Shown: positions 18,314 through 27,531 of the stretch, one piece after another
Layout: every line of letters starts with the position of its first letter
Numbering within the stretch: position 1 is the first letter of the stretch
Origin: Xenorhabdus japonica
GTDB lineage: Bacteria; Pseudomonadota; Gammaproteobacteria; Enterobacterales; Enterobacteriaceae
DNA: 64,000 bases
Direction: 5' to 3'
Assembly (NCBI RefSeq): GCF_900115195.1
Contig: NZ_FOVO01000004.1
Location: 84,564-148,563, forward strand
Position numbers and translations under genes: made by a program
The notes under the pieces: model-generated
Databases searched by the model: none
Told to the model about the DNA's origin: nothing
What the model saw: the letters and a program-made list of their open reading frames with translations, nothing else

Positions 18314-19734
18314 TGAAGATGTTGAGGTATTGCCATATTGCCAATAAACGTACTTTACTATTACCTCTGTTGTTAACTGTATTGTTGGCGATGTCAATTT
18401 CAGGCTCTGCACACACGCTTTCTTTGACGGAGGCTTATGCGTTGGCATTGCAGCACGATCCGACGTTTCAGGCTGCTATCAAAGAGAAGGAAGCCGGGCA
18501 GGAAGAAAAAAATATCGGGATGGCGGAGTTGCTGCCCAAGATATTAATCAGTTACCAGAATTCGCCGCAAAACTGGCAGAAGATGGAATCGCAATCTTTA
18601 AACAATCGGGGAAGGGCCATCAGGGAGAGCCGTGATCGGCAGTATAACAGCTATAACGGTGCGATTGTTTTGACCCAGCCATTGATCGATTTCGAAGCGT
18701 GGGCACGTTATCGAACCCGTCAGGCTTATACCTTGATGAGTGATAGCCGCTTTCGGGCGGATAGCCAGCAATTGGCGGTCAGAGTAGTGAACAATTATGT
18801 GGCAGTGGCTTATGCGCAGGATCGTTTGGCACAAGTAGCCCAGCAGCGGGCAGCCTATGAGGAACAACTCGAACACAACCAGAAATTGTTTTCTTCCGGT
18901 GAAGGCACTCGTACTGATGTAGCAGAAACTCAGACGCGTTACAGTCAGGTACTGGCTGATGAGTTAGTGGTACAAGATGAGTTGGATGCAGCCATTCGTG
19001 ACTTGCAATTATTAGTTGGCATACCGTTGCCGGCAGATTTGCCTGTCAATCGTTTATCTGACTCTTTATTTAACTCTTTATCCAATTCTCCGCGGTTCAA
19101 AATAATCAAACTAGACTTAGAACACTACGCTGATTGGGAACAGCTGGCATTACGTCAGAATCCACAACTGGCTACGACCCGACAAAAAGTTGAGGTGGCG
19201 TATCAAGATATTGCGCGCAATCGCGCGGGATATCTGCCGAAACTGGAGTTGTATGCTTCCCATAGCGAAAATAAATCCAGCAGCGATAACAGTATCGACC
19301 AAAAATACCGGACTGATTCTATTGGATTGCGGGTATCCATGAACCTCTATAATGGCGGAGGTACTTCGGCGGCGGTGCGTCAATCAGCAGCAAACTATGG
19401 CAAGACGAAATATGAGATGGATGCTCAGACAGGAGAAATCCTGAATGCGCTGCGGCGCAATTATAACGCCTGCGTGAATGGTGAAAAGCGGATACGAGCT
19501 TATGAAATGGCGGTAGAAGCGGCGGCATTACAAGTGAAGGCGACCCAGAAAAGTGTGTCGTTGGGGCAGAGAGTGAATATCGATATATTGAATGCCGAAC
19601 AACAGCTTTATACCGCTCGCCGTGAATTATCTCAGGCAAAATATGACTATATGAAAGCGTGGATTGGGTTATTGAATGAATCCGGTCAATTAAAGGGTGA
19701 ACATATTAAGTTAATTTCTGATTATTTTGGTTAG
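18313..19734 (+). CDS. prtD: Type I secretion outer-membrane channel PrtD (TolC family)
   Basis: Outer-membrane efflux protein that completes the PrtA export channel. The 473-aa product has a Sec signal peptide (basic start, hydrophobic core, SGSAHT cleavage region near residue 33). Two OEP repeats rich in heptads follow, with LTEAYALALQHDPTFQAA near 38 and AVEAAALQVKATQKSVSLG near 400. The start ATG at 18313 overlaps the prtC stop; an in-frame ATG at 18319 is an alternative. It ends the prt operon. E. coli TolC homologues elsewhere in the genome would be separate genes. Confidence 0.93.
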   Translation: MKMLRYCHIANKRTLLLPLLLTVLLAMSISGSAHTLSLTEAYALALQHDPTFQAAIKEKEAGQEEKNIGMAELLPKILISYQNSPQNWQKMESQSLNNRGRAIRESRDRQYNSYNGAIVLTQPLIDFEAWARYRTRQAYTLMSDSRFRADSQQLAVRVVNNYVAVAYAQDRLAQVAQQRAAYEEQLEHNQKLFSSGEGTRTDVAETQTRYSQVLADELVVQDELDAAIRDLQLLVGIPLPADLPVNRLSDSLFNSLSNSPRFKIIKLDLEHYADWEQLALRQNPQLATTRQKVEVAYQDIARNRAGYLPKLELYASHSENKSSSDNSIDQKYRTDSIGLRVSMNLYNGGGTSAAVRQSAANYGKTKYEMDAQTGEILNALRRNYNACVNGEKRIRAYEMAVEAAALQVKATQKSVSLGQRVNIDILNAEQQLYTARRELSQAKYDYMKAWIGLLNESGQLKGEHIKLISDYFG

Positions 19735-19771
19735 GATTATTGGTTAAGGTGATTAGTTAAGATGACTGAAA

Positions 19772-19824
19772 TGTGATACCTCGTTTTGCTGGCTTGTAAA
19801 ATTTGCATAGCAACGGGTATCACA
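19772..19824. terminator. Long bulged hairpin after prtD
   Basis: TGTGATACC (19772-19780) pairs with GGTATCACA (19816-19824), and the stem continues with bulges through CGTT and TGCT toward AGCAACG. It lies between the convergent prtD and xni. There is no good T-run, so it may be an mRNA end structure or a degenerate palindromic repeat. Confidence 0.45.
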
Positions 19825-19868
19825 CATCATATTCCTATAACAATATATTTCTATAGCAATATTAATTT

Positions 19869-20624
19869 TTATCTATTGATGAGTCTCAATTGCTGCAAAT
19901 TTCCCTGTAATGATAAGTCGGTTTTTAGCGATGCAATTTCGCGGCTGATATAAGCCATTTCTTTATGAGATTCCAATTTCTTTCGCCATTTATCCGGCAG
20001 GGTTTCCAGATTCTGGAATAAATTATCCAGTGTACCCGCTTGTTGTAACAGAATGGCCGCAGTTTTGGAGCCAATACCCTGAACACCGGGGATTTTACTG
20101 CTACTGATGCCTGCAAGTCCCCAATAATCGGGAAGTTGGTTAGGGGCAACGCCAAACTCTTGCTGGATAAAAGGTAAATCCAGCCAGCGTTTTTGGAAGT
20201 AATCACGAATTTGGATATTGGGAGAAATAAGCTGGCAATAGCCTTTATCGGTTGAAACAATCGTGACACTATGCCCGCTATCAGCGACTTTTGTTGCCAG
20301 TGTTGCGGCTAAATCATCTGCTTCATGCTCTTCCACATGCCAGCTGGCGACTCCCAGTGCATTGAATGCCTGCTTAATGAATGGCATTTCTTGCTGCAAA
20401 CTGTCCGGCATGGCAGAGCGTCCCGCTTTGTAATCGGGGAGAAGATGATGGCGCCAGCTATGGCTGCGATCCTCTTCATCAAATACTGCCACGGCATGGG
20501 TTGGGGATGCGTGGGTGATTAACTGCTTTAACGCATGCTCACAGGCGGGAATACAAGGGCTTCCTTGTACCGCATGGATGCGTCGAATCAGATTTAAGGC
20601 GTCTACAATCAAAAGGTGTATCAT
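19869..20624 (-). CDS. xni: Flap endonuclease Xni (exonuclease IX)
   Basis: Structure-specific 5' flap nuclease related to the 5' nuclease domain of DNA polymerase I. The 251-aa product keeps [12 protein letters not shown] at the start, the acidic site [10 protein letters not shown] near residue 103 and [11 protein letters not shown] near 123. The helix-hairpin-helix region has [18 protein letters not shown] near 172. Like E. coli Xni it lacks one of the metal-binding aspartates of full FENs. In E. coli it lies beside sdaB and fucO; here prtD replaces those neighbours. The 270-bp spacer before queF holds no gene I can support. Confidence 0.93.
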   Translation of the reverse strand: MIHLLIVDALNLIRRIHAVQGSPCIPACEHALKQLITHASPTHAVAVFDEEDRSHSWRHHLLPDYKAGRSAMPDSLQQEMPFIKQAFNALGVASWHVEEHEADDLAATLATKVADSGHSVTIVSTDKGYCQLISPNIQIRDYFQKRWLDLPFIQQEFGVAPNQLPDYWGLAGISSSKIPGVQGIGSKTAAILLQQAGTLDNLFQNLETLPDKWRKKLESHKEMAYISREIASLKTDLSLQGNLQQLRLINR

Positions 20625-20894
20625 GGTCGTTATCTTCCATCCGTGGATCTATTCCTTGGCTCCAGCCTCATTATTGAATTGATGAGAAAAGGTATCTGCG
20701 ATTTATCTCATAACATAGTTCATAAGCAGTGCCTCCGGGAAGTTTCATGCGATCCTGCTCCACAAAATCTTTCAGAAGGTGCTTTTAATGAATTGCCATC
20801 ATAACAATCTGCCATCACAGCAATTTGAAATCTATTGGGTATAACTGATTTCATCCAGCAGTTTGGCTGGCTGTCACTAATCCGGTCACTTCAA

Positions 20895-21740
20895 TTATTG
20901 GCGGGACAATCTTCCTGTTGTCGGAACAAATGCTTCATTACTGCGCCACGGGTTGATATCCAATCCTCCCCGACGGGTATAACGTGCATAAACAGTGAGT
21001 TTTTCAGGAGCGCATAATGTCATTAAGTCATTGAAAATGCGCTCGACACATTGTTCATGAAATTCATTGTGATGCCGGAAGGAAACTAAGTAGCGCAATA
21101 GCTTTTCCTGATCAATTTTGGCACCTTTATAGCGGATCATGACAGATCCCCAATCGGGCTGATGAGTGATCAGGCAATTCGATTTTAGTAAATGGCTAAT
21201 TAAAGTTTCTTCAACAACAGGGCCAATTGCTGCATTGTTAAGATAATCACGACTGAACTGATAATCATCAATTTCAATATCCTGATTATCGATACATTTT
21301 CCTTCAAATTCAGCAATTGGCTGCTGATTGAAATCGTGGAGAGGATGTAACACAACTTCAATATTGCCGTTGGCACAAGCAGATAAATCTTGTTGCAGGT
21401 TTTTTTGTACCGTTTCCCAATCAGCAAAGCGGGTCTGGTTAAAACTGTTCAGATAAAGCTTAAAACTTTTTGATTCGATAAGGTTTTCGCTGGCTGCGTC
21501 TAAGCTGACATGACCAATGGCAACTTGAGGGACTCCGCGTGCGTTGAGCCAGGAGAGTTCGTACATTGTCCAGATATCAGCGCCATGAAAAGGAAGATTG
21601 TCAGGAAATAGTTCTAGCGGTTCACGATTCATATTGCGGGGAACAGCTTGCAATAGAGTAGGATCGTAGTTATCGCGGTAAGGAGTTGGTTTACCTAGCG
21701 TGAGTTGGGAGAGAGCCTGATTATCCTGATACAAAGACAT
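20895..21740 (-). CDS. queF: NADPH-dependent 7-cyano-7-deazaguanine reductase QueF
   Basis: Reduces preQ0 to preQ1 for queuosine of tRNA. The 281-aa product is the long bifid T-fold form, with the catalytic cysteine and aspartate in [16 protein letters not shown] near residues 190-197. The NADPH-binding QueF motif is [13 protein letters not shown] near residue 90 and [13 protein letters not shown] lies near 230. It is highly similar to E. coli QueF along its length. It is divergent from the region carrying syd, as in E. coli. Confidence 0.95.
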   Translation of the reverse strand: MSLYQDNQALSQLTLGKPTPYRDNYDPTLLQAVPRNMNREPLELFPDNLPFHGADIWTMYELSWLNARGVPQVAIGHVSLDAASENLIESKSFKLYLNSFNQTRFADWETVQKNLQQDLSACANGNIEVVLHPLHDFNQQPIAEFEGKCIDNQDIEIDDYQFSRDYLNNAAIGPVVEETLISHLLKSNCLITHQPDWGSVMIRYKGAKIDQEKLLRYLVSFRHHNEFHEQCVERIFNDLMTLCAPEKLTVYARYTRRGGLDINPWRSNEAFVPTTGRLSRQ

Positions 21741-21846
21741 TAGGATTCCTTAAAAGCTGAAAAATCTTACGATTGAGATAGTTTTTGCGACTGTGGTAGC
21801 CTTTAGTGTATCAAGGAATCTTAACGGTTCGTATTTTTATTGTTCA

Positions 21847-21972
21847 TTATTCTTCATATTCATCAAACCATTTTAGCGCTGCTTCCACAAAGCTAAGTCT
21901 TTTTGCTTCAATGGATGAGCTATAACCCAGAGATCGGCCATTAATGTTGCGGGTAACAAAATGCCGAATGAG
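21847..21972 (-). pseudogene. Coding remnant, C-terminal fragment of unknown protein
   Basis: About 41 codons read in frame to TAA at 21847-21849, ending WFDEYEE after a plausible helical stretch (SIEAKRLSFVEAALK). A stop lies immediately upstream in the same frame and no start codon precedes it, so it looks like the tail of a decayed gene. I do not recognise the family. The rest of the 386-bp spacer between queF and the FAD oxidase shows only a hairpin at 22084-22113. Confidence 0.35.
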
Positions 21973-22083
21973 TTATTTAAAGGAATACCAACTCATTTAC
22001 TTCGTTCGTTACGATGTTGCACTTAATATGTGAATCCAAGAATCAAGTTTTCTCTATTCATTTTATTTATCTATGTTTTGATG

Positions 22084-22113
22084 AATAGCAGATATATTTA
22101 TATATCTGCTATT
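22084..22113. terminator. Hairpin downstream of the FAD oxidase gene
   Basis: AATAGCAGATATAT (22084-22097) is exactly complementary to ATATATCTGCTATT (22100-22113). It lies 14 bp beyond the stop codon of the minus-strand oxidase gene. No T-run follows on that strand. Confidence 0.5.
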
Positions 22114-22126
22114 TATTAGAGATTTA

Positions 22127-23818
22127 TTAATCAGAAAGTAATTTATTCAATAATGGAGATCTAAATATATTATGTGGATCATACTTCTGTAATGCAGAAA
22201 TTGTCAAAGCCCAATTGTTATCAGCAAATAAACCATCAGTAAATGAAGCCGGGATTATTTTTGTTAACACATCCGTATCCTCCCATGCGGCAGTTTTTCC
22301 ATATGCCCAACCTTTACTCCATTCGACACGGGCTGATGCGTAAGTCCCATTAAATTCTTGGAATAACCATTGCTCGAATTTACGCAGAAATTCAATGGAA
22401 TATGGTGTGTTCGGAAAGGTCAATATATCTAGCCAAACTGCGACATCCCATTCAGGGTGATCCAAACGGGGACGAATGGCTGATAAGCCAGGAACAACCG
22501 CTTTTTCATACATGACTTCGGCAGGATTATCTAATCCAGTAACTCTAACTTCAAGGGGGCCGTTGATAGGGTATTTTCCTTCAATTTCAAATTGTTCGAT
22601 TAAATTTTTCCATTGGCTATAAAATACGCTTAGTACACGTTGAATATCAGCACGGCGTGTTAATACGGCATAACCATTTGCCGTAACGCGTAATGTTGTC
22701 GGTTTCACATATAACAGCAGGTTTTTACTCCAGCCCCAGATATCTTTTTCACGGCCTTGTAAGGCGATGTTTGTGAGTAGATATTGCATTTCACCTATAA
22801 ATGGGGTTACTGAAGGGGTAGTGCTAAGCGCTTCCTTCACAAGATCAGATATGATAAGTGGAATATTATCGGAAAATGGGTAGTTATAGGGAGCGTTAAC
22901 TTCAACGCTGGAAAGGGGCTGAGTTGGTGAGATACTCCAGACTTTTAGCCATGGATTATTTGTAAAGGGAAATAAAATTATCTCAGCCCGACCACTTTTA
23001 TTTAAGAATTGGCTAAGAGTTCGATTTCCTTTTGCATTTTCTGAGGAGGCAAACAATTCCGCCGCAGGAATATCGGTAAAACTTTGACACCGTAAGCGTT
23101 GATTTTTACCAGCCTGAAATTGGACTTCTAAAATGAGGGCACCGCCTATATGGGTTAATAAAGGAGCACAATCTGGATCACTGCGTTCAAACTGTTTAAT
23201 GGCATATTGCTGATTTTCTTCATCCCACACGATAGCAGACAGGGATAATATCGTATTACTGAGAGAACCAAATGTGTGTCCCGGAAGTAGCGTTTCGTCA
23301 AGTGCTTTAATGGCAGTTCCGTGCCCTCCTATCGCGAGAACAGCGCCGAGTGTTAAATCTCCGGGGGCAGGTGTTGCAGAGAAGCCCAAGCCTTGATCTT
23401 CCATTTGGGTCATTAATTTTTCCATCAATATGCCAGTTTGTGCTGTCACTATGGAAAATTGAGAGCGATGTTTGATACTGACCTGACTGAAGTGAGGGGA
23501 AAGATCCATCAGCATAATTCGATTTGTGAAACTTTGTCCAGATTCCAATATCAATGGTGACCAATTATGTGATTGTCCGATAGGTCTTAATTTATAATTA
23601 TTTTTCCATGCCCAATTGACGACGGTAATAACTTCCTCGATAGATTTAGGTATACAGCACGGTATAGTATCAGCTTGAATTTCTCCTGACCAATTTTTAA
23701 AATTTATTATTTTCCATATTATTTTTCTAGGGAAATTAGATAAGTGATATTCTATTTCCGTAATTGTCTCTTTTTGTAATTGATTGTTTTCTTGTTCAAT
23801 TGATTCTGATGAAGACAT
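22127..23818 (-). CDS. VAO-family FAD-linked oxidase, cholesterol oxidase-like
   Basis: Flavoprotein of the vanillyl-alcohol/PCMH superfamily, 563 aa. The N-terminal FAD-binding part (about residues 50-240) contains RPIGQSHNWSPL near 98, where the histidine could carry covalent FAD, and GDLTLGAVLAIGGHGTAI near 154. The C-terminal half resembles the substrate-binding domain of bacterial covalent-FAD cholesterol oxidases, with HNIF near the end. No signal peptide is visible, so it is probably cytoplasmic. The substrate cannot be read from sequence; a sugar-lactone oxidase is an alternative. It is absent from this position in E. coli and reads away from syd as a single accessory gene. Confidence 0.75.
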   Translation of the reverse strand: MSSSESIEQENNQLQKETITEIEYHLSNFPRKIIWKIINFKNWSGEIQADTIPCCIPKSIEEVITVVNWAWKNNYKLRPIGQSHNWSPLILESGQSFTNRIMLMDLSPHFSQVSIKHRSQFSIVTAQTGILMEKLMTQMEDQGLGFSATPAPGDLTLGAVLAIGGHGTAIKALDETLLPGHTFGSLSNTILSLSAIVWDEENQQYAIKQFERSDPDCAPLLTHIGGALILEVQFQAGKNQRLRCQSFTDIPAAELFASSENAKGNRTLSQFLNKSGRAEIILFPFTNNPWLKVWSISPTQPLSSVEVNAPYNYPFSDNIPLIISDLVKEALSTTPSVTPFIGEMQYLLTNIALQGREKDIWGWSKNLLLYVKPTTLRVTANGYAVLTRRADIQRVLSVFYSQWKNLIEQFEIEGKYPINGPLEVRVTGLDNPAEVMYEKAVVPGLSAIRPRLDHPEWDVAVWLDILTFPNTPYSIEFLRKFEQWLFQEFNGTYASARVEWSKGWAYGKTAAWEDTDVLTKIIPASFTDGLFADNNWALTISALQKYDPHNIFRSPLLNKLLSD

Positions 23819-24051
23819 TTTTTATTTCCTTATTTGTTAATTGGTAGGCTTTTGTTTTTGAATGTAAAATCATTATAGATTTTATAATTTATTGAAATAG
23901 AGCTAGATATTTAGAAAAGGATAGACTATATAAACATTTTTTCATTAAGATGGTAATATTACTCTTTGATTATTATTTTGCTAAAAAGCGTATAGTAATG
24001 AGCGGGATAGCATTATAAGCCTGAGCCTGAAAATGTGGATGATATAATCGT

Positions 24052-24600
24052 ATGACCTTTAATGTGACAGAAGTACTTTCTGATTTTACCCGACGTTATG
24101 TTGAATTATGGCAAGAGAAAACAGGCTTTCCTCCAGCTAGCAGAGAGTTGTATGGTATACCTTCACCATGTATTGAGCGTACGGGAGATGGTGTGGTGCA
24201 TTGGCTTCCCCGGACGTTTTCTGTTCAAGAAAAACTCAGTAAAGTAGAAGCTGCATTGGAGATCCGTTTGCAGGACTCTATCCATGATTATTACGTGATG
24301 CAGTTTGCAGGTGATATGACTGCCAGCTTTGAGGGGCAAAGTTTCAGTCTGATTCAGGTATGGAGTGAAGATGATTTTATTCGGTTGCAGGAAAACCTGA
24401 TTGGGCACCTTATCACACAGAAGCGCTTAAAACTCTCACCTACTGTATTTATTGGAACCACTGATTCCGATATGGGACTGATTTCCGTGTGCAATTTGAC
24501 AGGACAAGTGATTTTCGAACAATTTGGCAGCGATAACCGGGAAACTTTATCCCCAGATTTGGCAAGTTTCCTTTCGGCTATCCATCCTGTTATGAGTTAA
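24052..24600 (+). CDS. syd: SecY-interacting protein Syd
   Basis: Peripheral inner-membrane protein that binds SecY and can block or disassemble aberrant translocons. The 182-aa product matches E. coli Syd (181 aa) across its length. Conserved stretches are ELYGIPSPCI near residue 28, QFAGDMTA near 83, WSEDDFIRLQENLIGHL near 105 and SVCNLTGQV near 147. It is followed by csrB and yqcC in the same orientation, as in E. coli. Confidence 0.94.
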   Translation: MTFNVTEVLSDFTRRYVELWQEKTGFPPASRELYGIPSPCIERTGDGVVHWLPRTFSVQEKLSKVEAALEIRLQDSIHDYYVMQFAGDMTASFEGQSFSLIQVWSEDDFIRLQENLIGHLITQKRLKLSPTVFIGTTDSDMGLISVCNLTGQVIFEQFGSDNRETLSPDLASFLSAIHPVMS

Positions 24601-24623
24601 TTGCAGATATTAATTTAATTTCT

Positions 24624-24641
24624 TGTAAGAAATATCTCACA
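24624..24641 (+). promoter_or_regulatory. GacA/UvrY-type upstream box of csrB
   Basis: TGTAAG-N6-CTCACA matches the TGTAAG-N6-CTTACA palindrome bound by GacA/UvrY with one mismatch. A weaker half-like copy (CGTAAG) is at 24647. The box lies about 140 bp upstream of the predicted csrB start. Confidence 0.65.
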
Positions 24642-24770
24642 TAACGCGTAAGATATTTCTTTGAATCATGATGTGAATATTATTCAGATGTATTATTTTT
24701 ATTTTGTATCAATGATATGCGTGATTTTATCTTGGTGTTAATTTTGTCCTATCTCCTGTGATACTGATTC

Positions 24771-25044
24771 AGTTGCTTGTTTCAACAGGCTAAATCGTGG
24801 ATCCTTTCACTGTTCCGCAAGGAGCCACAGCAAAATAATTGCCAGGGAATAAATCCATCAGGAAGATGGTTCAAGGATGACTAGGTACAGGCAGGAATGC
24901 CGAAAACTATCAGTATAATGATTAAGTAAAGGATGACTAATAGGGATATTTTTGTCAGGGAAAAAAAGCAGGGAGTGCCCCATTATAGCAGGATTGCTAT
25001 GACAGCCACTCTAAGGGAGGAGATTTTATCTCCTCCCTTATTTA
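24771..25044 (+). ncRNA. csrB: CsrB small RNA (CsrA-sequestering)
   Basis: It holds 13 GGA motifs in about 270 nt, many displayed in small hairpin loops. Examples are CCATC-AGGAA-GATGG (24855-24869), GGCA-GGAA-TGCC (24891-24902) and ATAGCA-GGAT-TGCTAT (24985-25000). It ends in a 13-bp terminator stem, TAAGGGAGGAGAT with loop TTT, at 25012-25040. The locus between syd and yqcC is that of E. coli csrB (369 nt), so this copy is compact. The 5' end is estimated from an extended -10 TGTGATACT at 24757-24765. It would titrate CsrA and so relieve post-transcriptional repression. Confidence 0.88.
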
Positions 25045-25165
25045 TAGCCGTAATTTTCCTACCGCAACTTTTCCGCTGAAATCGTATCAATGATACTCTT
25101 ACGTCCCAATGACGTGGTGGCAGTTTCTGTCATCTGAGCAACAGACAAGTATCAGACGAAACATC

Positions 25166-25522
25166 ATGAGTATCGACAAACAAATTCTACATAAATTACA
25201 GTTAATTGAAGCTGCCATGAAAACAGCGGGTTTATGGCAAAATTATCCACCTAAACCAGAATCCTTTGAAAGTACTGAGCCTTTTTCTATTGATACAATG
25301 TCAGCAGAAGAGTGGCTCCAGTGGGTATTAATCCCAAGAATGCGCGCTTTGATAGATCAAAAAGCCAGTTTGCCGACAGCATTCGCCATCGCCCCATATT
25401 TTGAAGAAGTTTATAAAGAAGAAGTAGAACGTTATTTACCTTTGCTTGAACACTTATGTGCATTGGATAATTTATTTACGGGCAATTTATTTACGGGCAA
25501 TGCGTTTACGCAGGATATTTGA
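25166..25522 (+). CDS. yqcC: YqcC family protein
   Basis: Small conserved protein (DUF446) of unknown function, 118 aa, mostly helical. The conserved core includes FSIDTMSAEEWLQWVLIPRM near residue 40 and LPTAFAIAPYFE near 70. The ATG at 25166 fits the E. coli start; the frame is open back to 25109 but the extension is not conserved and lies next to csrB. The C-terminal tail carries a perfect 15-bp tandem duplication giving LFTGN twice, making it longer than E. coli YqcC (109 aa). One base separates its stop from truC. Confidence 0.9.
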   Translation: MSIDKQILHKLQLIEAAMKTAGLWQNYPPKPESFESTEPFSIDTMSAEEWLQWVLIPRMRALIDQKASLPTAFAIAPYFEEVYKEEVERYLPLLEHLCALDNLFTGNLFTGNAFTQDI

Positions 25523-25523
25523 G

Positions 25524-26276
25524 ATGTTGGATATTATTTATCAGGATGAACATATTGTTGCAGTCAATAAGCCAGCCGGATGGTTAGTTCACCGTAGTTG
25601 GCTGGCTTGCCATGAAACTGTTTTTGTGATGCAAACTCTGCGTGATCAAATTGGGCAGCATGTTTTCCCTGTTCATCGTCTGGACAGGCCAACATCCGGT
25701 GTCTTATTGATGGCGCTTTCAAGTGAAGTTGCCAGAACACTTTCACAACAATTTGAATTCCACGATATACAAAAAACATATCATGCAGTTGTAAGGGGCT
25801 ATATTGAAGGTGATGATATTATCGACTACGCCCTAATGGAGCAGCTGGATAAGATTGCGGATAAATTTGCTGATACAGACAGAGAAGCGCAACCAGCCGT
25901 TACTTATTACCGTTCACTGGCACAAGTAGAGTGTCCGATTGAAATAGGGCGTTATCCAACATCACGTTTCAGTCTTTTGGAGTTGACGCCAAAAACTGGT
26001 CGTAAGCATCAATTGCGGCGGCATATGGCGCATATTCGACACCCGATTATTGGGGATACCACGCACGGCGATTTGCGACAAAATCGCGGTGTTGCTAAAT
26101 ATTATCAGACTAGCAGGTTAATGCTGCATGCCAGCCATCTTCAACTCAAGCATCCCGTGACGGGAGAGAACCTTATTCTGACTGCGCGATGGGAGTCATC
26201 ATGGCAGCATTTACTTGAACAATTTGGCTGGCAGGGTATTGTGCCTGAGCTGGAATGTCTGACTATTCATGAATGA
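25524..26276 (+). CDS. truC: tRNA pseudouridine(65) synthase TruC
   Basis: RluA-family enzyme forming pseudouridine 65 in tRNA-Ile and tRNA-Asp. The 250-aa product has the catalytic aspartate in [12 protein letters not shown] near residue 54, [12 protein letters not shown] near 15, and [15 protein letters not shown] near 158. The ATG at 25524 gives M-LDIIYQDE as in E. coli; the frame is open to 25446, but that extension only reads through the yqcC tail. It is tightly coupled to yqcC, and yqcA follows. Confidence 0.95.
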   Translation: MLDIIYQDEHIVAVNKPAGWLVHRSWLACHETVFVMQTLRDQIGQHVFPVHRLDRPTSGVLLMALSSEVARTLSQQFEFHDIQKTYHAVVRGYIEGDDIIDYALMEQLDKIADKFADTDREAQPAVTYYRSLAQVECPIEIGRYPTSRFSLLELTPKTGRKHQLRRHMAHIRHPIIGDTTHGDLRQNRGVAKYYQTSRLMLHASHLQLKHPVTGENLILTARWESSWQHLLEQFGWQGIVPELECLTIHE

Positions 26277-26326
26277 ATGTAGTATCAATCAACGTAGTAT
26301 CAAACCAGTTAAAGAGATCAATATTT

Positions 26327-26773
26327 ATGGCAAAGATTGGTGTTTTCGTTGGTACAGTTTATGGCAATGCGTTGGCGGTTGCGGAAGAAGCGCAGCAGAT
26401 CCTTGAACAGCAGGGGCATGAGATCGAGATTTTTGAAGATGCAACCTTGGCGCAATGGCAAGAGTATTTACAGCAAGTTGTTTTAGTGGTCACTTCAACA
26501 ACGGGGCAAGGCGATCTGCCTGACAATATCCAGCCGCTCTATACAGAGCTGAATGATAAGCTGGGCTATCAGCCCGATTTGAGCTATGGCGTGATTGCGC
26601 TGGGTGACAGTAGTTATGACACTTTCTGTGGTGGTGGTCACACTTTTGATGAGTTGTTACAGGAACAGGGAGCCAAACGAATCGGTGAGATACTGCTGAT
26701 TGATGCTATTGAAGTGGTTGAGCCTGAAGTTTTTGCCCAAGACTGGATTGAGAAGTGGGGAACTCTATTGTAG
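26327..26773 (+). CDS. yqcA: Flavodoxin YqcA
   Basis: Short-chain FMN electron carrier, 148 aa. The FMN phosphate loop is VGTVYGNAL near residue 8, the isoalloxazine-side loop [11 protein letters not shown] near 58 and the second flavin loop [12 protein letters not shown] near 92. Start at 26327 matches E. coli M-AEIGIFVGT; the upstream in-frame ATG at 26273 overlaps the truC stop and is not supported. Its redox partner is unknown. It is the last gene of the yqcC-truC-yqcA unit. Confidence 0.94.
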   Translation: MAKIGVFVGTVYGNALAVAEEAQQILEQQGHEIEIFEDATLAQWQEYLQQVVLVVTSTTGQGDLPDNIQPLYTELNDKLGYQPDLSYGVIALGDSSYDTFCGGGHTFDELLQEQGAKRIGEILLIDAIEVVEPEVFAQDWIEKWGTLL

Positions 26774-26808
26774 AGCATGTTTTAGTAAATGTAGTACAGG
26801 GAGTTATT

Positions 26809-26859
26809 ACACCGCTTATTCCTTTAGTTGACTCGAGACCTCGGAAGGATAAGCGGTGT
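26809..26859. terminator. Hairpin between convergent yqcA and yaeH
   Basis: ACACCGCTTATTCCTT (26809-26824) pairs with AAGGATAAGCGGTGT (26845-26859) with one bulged base. It is strong but has no T-run on either side; a shared transcript-end structure is the best guess. Confidence 0.55.
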
Positions 26860-26876
26860 ATGACACAGCTGACATA

Positions 26877-27263
26877 TTACTTACGAGTCAGTTTTTCCAA
26901 ATCTGCTTCGATTTCTGCAATCTTATTCGCAACGACATGTTCGAGATGGCGTAAATCGTCGAGGATCTTATGTTTCAAATCCACTTCGATCTGGTCATGC
27001 TTGCAAATCTGATCCAGCTCTTCAATCACATAACGCAGGTTAGTGTTTATCTCTTTGACTTCTTTATAACCTTGGCTTGAGTGATCGTCAGAGATGGTTT
27101 TTAACTGGCGTGGATACTTAAATTTAACGCTCTTGGCGAAGAATTCGCCCTTATCCTTGCGAAAATAAATCTTCAGAATGTCGTTATTCGCTTCCTGACG
27201 GAGGCTATAGCGATCAATGTCTTCAGGATACGTGATCCCCAAACTTTTCAAGTTATCGTACAT
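26877..27263 (-). CDS. yaeH: YaeH (UPF0325) family protein
   Basis: Conserved cytoplasmic protein of unknown function, 128 aa, the same length as E. coli YaeH. The beginning [10 protein letters not shown], the middle [18 protein letters not shown] and the C-terminal helix [12 protein letters not shown] are nearly identical. The ATG at 27263 is preceded by AGGTGG; the six-codon extension to 27281 is not conserved. In E. coli it adjoins dapD; here a 211-aa accessory gene separates them. Confidence 0.93.
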   Translation of the reverse strand: MYDNLKSLGITYPEDIDRYSLRQEANNDILKIYFRKDKGEFFAKSVKFKYPRQLKTISDDHSSQGYKEVKEINTNLRYVIEELDQICKHDQIEVDLKHKILDDLRHLEHVVANKIAEIEADLEKLTRK

Positions 27264-27531
27264 AGCGCGCCACCTAGTCACCTAAATGAAATGGAAAGGC
27301 AAAAAATAGTGGATTTATTATCCATTTCGTAATCGTTAAAAGTCAATTGGTTAATGGTACTTGAGGGAATACTGCCTGAAACAGGTTAGTTGTCAGTAAG
27401 AAATAGAACAATAAAGTAACAGGTTTTCTTATTGAACTTAAGATTCAATCAAACTAGCATCTCTTCAAGAAATGTTTATCAATTTAATAACTGTGTTATC
27501 CATTTTAGATAATCAGAGCTGAGAGGAACAC

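Noticed and set aside
20616..21017. Small + strand ORFs between xni and queF
   Set aside because: Partly antisense to queF, no ribosome-binding site, no conserved sequence.
21961..22045. Possible insertion-sequence end near the coding remnant
   Set aside because: No inverted terminal repeat, target duplication or transposase was found.
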